A program made the position numbers and the translations under genes. A stretch of 64,000 nt of DNA from Heliocidaris tuberculata (Eukaryota > Echinodermata > Echinoidea > Camarodonta > Echinometridae), in the NCBI GenBank assembly GCA_025618425.1, contig CM046851.1, positions 849,967 to 913,966 of the forward strand. Direction: 5' to 3'. Of this stretch, positions 60,253-64,000 are shown piece after piece (positions within the stretch are counted from its first letter, which is position 1; each line of letters starts with the position of its first letter). The notes below the pieces were generated by a model. It was not told where the DNA came from and ran no database searches. It was given only the letters and a program-made list of their open reading frames with translations.

Positions 60253-63202
60253 TAATGTTGGCTTCTTGTATAGCGCTCATGTCCGTGACATAAATGACAT
60301 AAGTGACGAGAAGGGAATTTCACTGCGGACTCGTTAGCATGGAAACAGGAGTGCATTAGATGAGATATTATAAAGTTGATTACGAAAAATCTACAGTCTA
60401 TATTGAATTGAATACATAACCAAGTGTTGAAGAATCAAATGAAGGTCCAAATGAATAATAAACAATATTATGTGTATAATCGGATCAAGAAATTACATAA
60501 TGTGGATTCACAAGTGATTGACGAGCAATTAAGAATTATCATGAAACTAAACGTAAAGTAATCATAATGTAAGAGACAAAAGATTGAGTAATCTAGAGAG
60601 GCCCGGGTAGAAAGGAAGAGAGTGAGAGAGGGGGGGGGGGGGGGATAAAGAGAAGGAGAAAGGAAATGAGAAAGCGGGAAATTAGACATTTGAGTGCGAG
60701 TACGTTAATAATTCAGTTCATAAATAAAACAAATGATGACATGAGGTATCGTGCCATTATATGATATTGTACATGTAGGTTACAGTAATTATTATTATTG
60801 AATTATTGTTCAAGCTAGTAACACTATTAACACTGTTGGAAGTTTTGGAGAAATAATAAATCAGAGTCCTTGGACATCATCTGATTCGGTATTACTCCCA
60901 GCATGGCCGACCGAACATTAGAAAGCGTATAGGTTGTTTCGGGGGGAACATTTAATTTGATTAACCTATATTTTTGAAGTCTATGGGCAGTAACCGCATG
61001 ACGTAAGAACTGTTAGTCGTAAAAATGAGACATACTTTCAGTACGTGCTCTTTATAGCTACGGCACAAGAGACCGACAGCACACGAGACTGACAGCTTAC
61101 TTGACCAATACCGGCCTCAAAAAAAGTAGCCAGGAGGACCGCGAGACTGACAGCCCTCGAGTCACATGGGCCTTCTCACAACTTTCCTGAGGGTTCACTG
61201 AACCGACATTCTCGGTCTCATGGGCCATCGGTTTCGTGGGCTGTCGGTCTTATTGGATGTCCCGATCTATATAACATCCGTTGTCGTGTGACTACACGAG
61301 CAATGTCAATTCTTAGCCATTGCGGTTATTAATATAAAGGCATATACATTTAGATCGGTCAATAAAATGAGCAAATTATCCATTATCCCTATCTAAAATG
61401 TATTTAACGCACCCTTTGATAGGTCTTGCTGTCCTCTTCACTGTACTGCGAGCTTTCAACACGGTTCTCAACTCATACCACGACATGTACGCCATCTGGG
61501 AGTCAACAGTGGGTGCTGTTCGTGACATCATTACTTTTCTCATTGTATACGCCATCTTCCTTCTTGCCTTCGCTCTCGGTTTACATAATCTGTATGTGCC
61601 CCAGGTAAGCCTGAAATATAAAGAATGAATTGAACAGACCATTTTAATGTATTCAAATATTATGTTTTAAATCTTCTCCTCCCCTTCGCCCTACAATAGG
61701 CTTGCATAACTATTATGTGCCCCAGGTATTAGATTACTAAAATTACTTTATCAATGCATTCAAATCTAAGATTACTTCTTCCTTTTCTCCATCGCTCCGG
61801 TTTACATTTTCCTTAATGTGCTCTAGGTAATTGTTTGAACTACTTTACTAATGTATTCGAATCGGTCTTTCTTCTCACCTGCGTTCTCGGTTTGCATAAG
61901 ATTTATGTGCCCTAGGTCATGTAGGTAAGGATAAATTTAAAAAGGTTGATATTAACGGAAAATTTTACTATGTATTTCAATGTTATGCTTACTTATTCCT
62001 CTTCTTACTCGTTGCTTGTATAATATGTAATAGCCTAAGGTTTAGATGGAGATAAAAATGACTTTCATAGACAACTTCAAAATTATGGCTACTTTTTAAA
62101 AGAGAATTGTTCTTGACGACCCCAAAATTTTGCCCCGAAGTCTCGTCCGACTTAGCAACAACTGAGGTGAATTCCATCCAAATAAATTTGATCAAAGATG
62201 ACCGGTCACTCCAAAAGCTTATAATCAGGAAACTGGAAAGAAGCCTACATAAAAGATTGAAGGAAACTGATGTTTCAATAGAAACAAATATTGTATATGT
62301 TCATGAAAAGAAGTATCGCATCTTTCTCCTCTATTGAACTGATTTTCATTTCCCCGTCATTTTCAGCTGCTGTATGTTCAATCATAGAACATAAACCCAT
62401 GCACGTATAGGCTCTACTAAACAAAAATATACAAGTACAACCTAACCATACAGGAGCCATACAATACATAATTCAATGGTCAGTGGCGTCGCTAGACCAT
62501 ATTGAATGGGGGTCTGGGTTAAGATACTCAATTTTATAATGGAAAGTGCTCTAAATTTTTAAATTCCCGACAGAAAATGTTGACACCCGACACCCTCCCC
62601 GAGGGATACCCTTTAACCCTTTCGAGACAATTGACCACATTTTGTGGTTTGGCTCAATAACTTTTGATTCAGAGCTCTAAAAAATATACCAGATGCAGGA
62701 GTAGAAAAAGCAAAAATTTCTACACACATTGTGTCCATTTTTGTTGCATGACCATATTGTGTTTGATGCCAGGAATTTTAAAAAGGAGAATAAGCTTCAA
62801 AATCCCTAAATTGGCAACACATTGAGAGGTTCAAAATCACTATTTATTATCAAAATTGGCAATTTTTTTTAACTTTGCTACTAAGTTTCTAATGATGTAT
62901 ATTGTTTTCAAAGACATTGCATTTTGTTAGAACCATGTAGCACTAAAAGAAAAATATTATTATTGCCAATTTGAAGAACAAAATGTGATCAATTTAGCCC
63001 TTAAATAGTTCCTGTCCTGAAAGGGTTAAACAATGTTCAAAGTACTGTAATTTTATTAAGACGTAATCGGGTCGAAGGATATTATTTACAATCATTTGCT
63101 CTCTTCAATTTTTGTGACAACTTTGGAAATACAGGCAAGAGTTGACGAAGCAGAATGCGGTGACATGATGGAATGTGGATTGGCAGAGGAGGGATATCGA
63201 AA
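47888..63202 (+). CDS. TRPC4/5-like cation channel (13 exons, 3' end beyond window)
   Basis: Thirteen exons (listed separately) join in frame at every boundary and give about 579 residues. Order: short N-terminus; ankyrin repeats (about 38-175); TRP_2 segment with IYRALSSPAYLGL (about 198-290); FVAH and pre-S1 elbow (294-351); S1 (about 355-375); S2 (about 378-400); S3 (about 412-435); S4 (about 487-512); S4-S5 linker and S5 (about 522-553, LLAFALGLHNLY). The block order follows TRPC4/5, and the start of the extracellular loop (ARVDEAECGDMMEC) resembles the ...CKGIRCE loop of TRPC4/5. TRPC channels are plasma-membrane, receptor-operated, non-selective Ca2+/Na+ channels. The pore helix, filter, S6 and TRP box are outside the window. 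Divergence is high and the N-terminal zinc-binding Cys cluster of TRPCs is absent. Confidence 0.87.
49121..49153. repeat. (AT)n microsatellite, TRPC intron 1
   Basis: About 16 AT units. Confidence 0.9.
49247..49352 (+). CDS. TRPC-like exon 2
   Basis: Residues 55-89, VDDILREI...LDIRDEDGLSTYSHAIGEG, an ankyrin repeat. Acceptor TTCTATAG, donor GCAC|GTAAGT, phase 1. Confidence 0.82.
50395..50455. repeat. (GA)n and G-run, TRPC intron 2
   Basis: AAAGAGAGAGAG-type repeats followed by about 14 G. Confidence 0.85.
50901..51025 (+). CDS. TRPC-like exon 3
   Basis: Residues 90-131. PIIITLLRYNVPLGDALLRA matches the ELLLxxxVxVGDALLxAI block of TRPC ankyrin repeats. Acceptor TTTCCATCAG, donor AAG|GTAAGG, phase 0. 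Confidence 0.85.
51791..51895 (+). CDS. TRPC-like exon 4
   Basis: Residues 132-166, with MTPLKMAAIRNNFVIVQ, the counterpart of DITPIMLAAHTNNYEIIK. Acceptor AATTTTCAG, donor CAG|GTGAAA, phase 0. Confidence 0.85.
52295..52433. mobile_element. Double stem-loop MITE, TRPC intron 4
   Basis: Inverted ends of about 40 bp: GCGTTTCATGAAAGGAAGTT from 52300, and its complement ending TTTCATGAAACGC at 52428. Each end is itself a hairpin. GTTGTCGGATA-TTT-TATCCGACAAC (52317-52341) is perfect. The right one, near 52390-52414, has one mismatch. About 140 bp in total, no ORF. Confidence 0.8.
52990..53090 (+). CDS. TRPC-like exon 5
   Basis: Residues 167-199. LLLKARAERIQEPKLEGLAE continues into EVVEYLDIYR. 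In TRPC proteins this stretch carries the H-x3-C-x-C-x2-C zinc site; here it has no Cys or His and is about eight residues shorter. Donor TACAG|GTAAAT, phase 2. Confidence 0.82.
53456..53748. mobile_element. CAGTGGCGGATCTA-type MITE with 5-bp duplication, TRPC intron 5
   Basis: Ends CAGGGGCGGATCTAG and, inverted, CAGTGGCGGATCTACGG. AACAC flanks both sides (53451-53455 and 53749-53753) as a likely target duplication. The filler has long G/C-runs and GCGAGCGAAGCGAGCG. Superfamily not assigned. Confidence 0.7.
53884..54073 (+). CDS. TRPC-like exon 6 (TRP_2 domain)
   Basis: Residues 200-263. It opens with (R)ALSSPAYLGLAHSNALSNAF, the TRPC hallmark ALxSPxxLxLxxxDPxLxAF. It continues with EFYDLANQVEEFAASLLDF, equal to EYxxLSxQCKxFAxDLLDx. 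Acceptor CACACACAG, donor GAA|GTAATT. Confidence 0.87.
54209..54298 (+). CDS. TRPC-like exon 7
   Basis: Residues 264-293. VSQVKTAVDFDQKA corresponds to LAxLKxAIKYxQKE, just before the pre-S1 region. Acceptor TTATTTCAG, donor GCT|GTAAGT, phase 0. Confidence 0.82.
54395..54545. repeat. (GAT)n and (CTA)n microsatellites, TRPC intron 7
   Basis: GATGATGATG-rich run at 54399-54450, then ACTACTACTATTAC-type run to about 54523, then ATAATG units. Confidence 0.85.
54676..54851 (+). CDS. TRPC-like exon 8 (pre-S1 elbow)
   Basis: Residues 294-351. It starts FVAHAYTQT (TRPC: FVAxPNCQQ), then a hydrophobic pre-S1 elbow FISFLSIFAYPFICLAYILV. Acceptor CCTCTTCAG, donor CC|GTAAGC, phase 2. Confidence 0.85.
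55502..55629 (+). CDS. TRPC-like exon 9 (S1 and start of S2)
   Basis: Residues 352-394. IKLCMFFGSDLALFGFYAAA lies where TRPCs have S1. INIITVFIVIFCV begins S2. Acceptor TCCCTTCAG, donor GTTG|GTAAGT, phase 1. Confidence 0.82.
55645..56090. repeat. Degenerate (CAAAT)n satellite-like tract, TRPC intron 9
   Basis: Starts as clean AAATC units (55650-55690). It drifts to AAATCCAGTCCA(A/T) higher-order units (repeated near 55690, 55735, 55780, 55818 and 55875), then to AAAATC units up to 56080. Confidence 0.85.
56201..56706. mobile_element. Fold-back MITE, copy 3, TRPC intron 9
   Basis: Follows TTAA (56197-56200) with AGGAGAATGAAACCCTGGGG. Left arm, centre (CATGATATATCTTGAGCT) and most of the right arm (GCAACATTGCCAATTTTAGG) are present. 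The last 60 bases of the right arm are replaced by another repeat at about 56707. Confidence 0.8.
56707..57088. mobile_element. piggyBac-like MITE, copy 1 (left end missing), TRPC intron 9
   Basis: Matches 62655-63025: GGCTCAATAACTTTT, AAAAAATATACCAGATGCA, TTTTTGTTGCATGACCATAT, AAATCCCTAAATTGGC, ACATTGAGAGGTTCAAAAT. The right end CCTGTCCTGATATGG abuts TTAA (57089-57092). The left terminal repeat is fused to the preceding MITE. Confidence 0.75.
57750..57889 (+). CDS. TRPC-like exon 10 (end of S2, S3)
   Basis: Residues 395-441. ALCWKHICDIMQYGIGDFL parallels GFIWGEIKEMWDGGFxxYI. GMNILESIVVLLSFAIVMSK is S3. Acceptor AATTTGTAG, donor CAG|GTAAGT, phase 0. Confidence 0.84.
58279..58554. mobile_element. 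Candidate TTAA-flanked MITE, TRPC intron 10
   Basis: TTAA|AGTGACAGTTGGAGC at the left and ...CATGCCACT|TTAA at the right. Only the outer AGTG(A/G)CA is clearly inverted. Inner words GCGCCATCTT and AAGATGGTGCTG also face each other. Confidence 0.4.
59128..59293 (+). CDS. TRPC-like exon 11 (S3-S4 loop, start of S4)
   Basis: Residues 442-496. A hydrophilic loop ends in FVSADWNDPQIVLYVMF; WxxxxPxxVxExLFAI is the TRPC counterpart at the start of S4. Acceptor CACATTTAG, donor TTTG|GTGAGA, phase 1. Confidence 0.82.
59300..59515. repeat. (TTTTG)n-rich tract, TRPC intron 11
   Basis: T/G-only sequence of TTTTG and TTTTTG units directly after the exon 11 donor. Confidence 0.85.
60178..60290 (-). mobile_element. 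SINE/LINE end with long (ATT)n tail, minus strand, TRPC intron 11
   Basis: (AAT)n at 60181-60250 is followed by GATAATGTTGGCTTCTTGTA and TAGCGCTCATGTCC. On the minus strand this is ATGAGCGCTATACAAGAAGC plus (ATT)n, the same 3'-end type as 8047-8155 and the LINE at 11262-14701. Confidence 0.6.
61065..61250. repeat. GAGAC(C/T)GACAGC repeats and inverted copies, TRPC intron 11
   Basis: Direct copies lie near 61069, 61085 and 61143. Inverted forms CTCGGTCTC, CCATCGGTTTC and GCTGTCGGTCTT lie near 61213-61250. The whole block could fold into an imperfect hairpin. Confidence 0.5.
61423..61604 (+). CDS. TRPC-like exon 12 (S4, linker, S5)
   Basis: Residues 497-557. LAVLFTVLRAFNTVLNS is S4 with one Arg. 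STVGAVRDIITFLIVYAIF and LLAFALGLHNLY match the LGRMLLDILKFLFIYxLVLLAFANGLNQLY linker and S5 of TRPC4/5. Acceptor TTTGATAG, donor CCCCAG|GTAAGC, phase 0. Confidence 0.87.
61620..62478. other. TRPC intron 12, first part
   Basis: Contains three or four diverged echoes of the exon 12 end plus donor, such as GGTTTGCATAAGATTTATGT followed by GCCC(T)AGGT, near 61695-61730, 61800-61830 and 61888-61920. They look like tandem partial duplications of about 95 bases. No other feature was recognised. Confidence 0.45.
62617..63025. mobile_element. piggyBac-like MITE, copy 2 (complete), TRPC intron 12
   Basis: 409 bp bounded by TTAA on both sides (62613-62616 and 63026-63029). The ends CCCTTTCGAGACA and, inverted, CCCTTTCAGGACA match at 11 of 13 positions. 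TTAA targets and CCC-starting terminal repeats are the piggyBac signature. No ORF, so non-autonomous. Confidence 0.82.
63135..63202 (+). CDS. TRPC-like exon 13 (start of S5-pore loop), last exon in window
   Basis: Residues 558-579, ARVDEAECGDMMECGLAEEG, a loop with two Cys as in TRPC4/5, where a disulfide lies before the pore helix. Acceptor GGAAATACAG, donor AA|GTAAGT, phase 2. The gene continues past 64000. Confidence 0.75.
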
Positions 63203-63230
63203 GTAAGTCAGAGCTAGGGACCACTTCTTG

Positions 63231-63300
63231 GGAGTGGCGGATCCGGGGCTGGGGGTTCACGGGGGTCCGGACCCCCCCCCCCCCCAATTCTTTGCTTGTC
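63231..63300. repeat. GTGGCGGATCCGGG-type repeat fragment with C-run
   Basis: GGAGTGGCGGATCCGGGGCTGGG... followed by GGTCCGGA and 15-16 C, 30 bases after the exon 13 donor. It resembles one end of the element at 53456-53748. Confidence 0.5.
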
Positions 63301-64000
63301 ATAGATTTCTGTGCATTGTACCCCCATCGTTTAGGTGTTAAGTCGACTTGAAAAACATGTGATTAACTCTTCTCTTTTTTTTTCAATGTAATATATTTTA
63401 GGAGTATTGGGCCTTTTTTTACAAAATCCTGGAGCAGCTAGCTCCTGCTGTGGTATATTGATGAGGGCTCTTGACTCTCATAGGAGAGGTCCTTGTTTCC
63501 ATCGTTTATCAGAGCTTACACCCTTGTAAGAGGTGTATTAAATGGGTACCAGGCAAATGCTGGGGTAATTATAATTCAACAACCCTCAAGGGCCCTCAGA
63601 AAGAGCAGTTAGTGAATGTATTAGTAAATAAGGCTACCCTTTCTAAATAAGAAGATTATTGTCATTCATATTTTCATTCAAATTACCTTGAAATTACCAT
63701 GACTATTCTAAATTTACCACATACTTTAGCAAATTGTGCGAATAGTTGGGGAAAAAAATATGTAAGAAAAAATTTCCTGAAAGTTTAAGCAAAATAATAC
63801 ATGTTTAGTAGGGGTAAATGAATGATCATTTTCTCTAAGGATGATCAGAATAACATTAGAATTCCGGGTGAAGCTAATATCATAGCTATCATCCTAAATT
63901 GATGGGTAATTTAAGGGGAAATCCATTCCATTGTCGCTATTCATTATATTCCTGCTTTCTATCAACTTTTGGATTGAATTACAACGGTATCCAAAAGTCG
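63301..64000. other. TRPC intron 13, no recognisable feature
   Basis: AT-rich intronic DNA up to the window end. The pore exon is not here. Confidence 0.5.

Noticed and set aside
1..64000. tRNA or rRNA genes
   Set aside because: No cloverleaf-like A/B-box pairs or rRNA core sequences were noticed. tRNAscan-SE would be decisive and could not be run.

Overview
The window is animal nuclear DNA. It is AT-rich, has spliced genes with GT-AG introns, and is dominated by transposable elements, fold-back MITEs, microsatellites and long G/C homopolymers. The combination of 2A-bearing CR1/L2-type LINEs, a Tx1/L1-type LINE, a Ngaro-type tyrosine-recombinase retrotransposon, an HNMT-like methyltransferase and a divergent TRPC channel suggests a marine deuterostome, most likely an echinoderm such as a sea urchin. 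That assignment is inference; no marker gene settles it.

Layout. 1-4.6 kb: relics of several LINEs on both strands and a (CTA)n microsatellite. 4.77-9.66 kb (minus strand): two exons of a histamine N-methyltransferase-like gene, split by a 4.2 kb intron filled with nested repeats. 10.3-18.6 kb: a repeat block into which a decayed CR1/L2-type LINE with a 2A-like motif has inserted, followed by a 5'-truncated Tx1/L1-type LINE. 18.6-19.9 kb: a two-exon RecQ-helicase relic. 20-35.6 kb: gene-poor DNA with MITEs, poly-G/poly-C tracts and a diverged direct duplication of about 3.7 kb (24.8-28.6 and 32.0-35.6 kb) ending at a 500-base assembly gap. 36.3 kb: a possible first exon of an unrecognised membrane protein (minus strand). 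38.6-40.3 kb: CT-rich DNA and a 16-copy minisatellite.

41.0-47.2 kb (minus strand) holds an apparently complete Ngaro-type retroelement. It encodes gag, reverse transcriptase-RNase H and a tyrosine recombinase, and is bounded by split direct repeats whose paired copies read as identical. Its 3' non-coding part carries six copies of a 21-base hairpin or inverted-arm motif with compensatory changes. This is the best candidate in the window for something undescribed.

47.9-63.2 kb and beyond (plus strand): 13 exons, frame-consistent at every junction, encode the ankyrin, TRP_2 and S1-S5 parts of a TRPC4/5-like cation channel. It lacks the family's N-terminal cysteine cluster. The pore and C-terminus lie past the window. 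Its introns carry several MITE families, including a TTAA-flanked piggyBac-like one.

All calls come from reading sequence and translations by eye; no alignment or database search was run.
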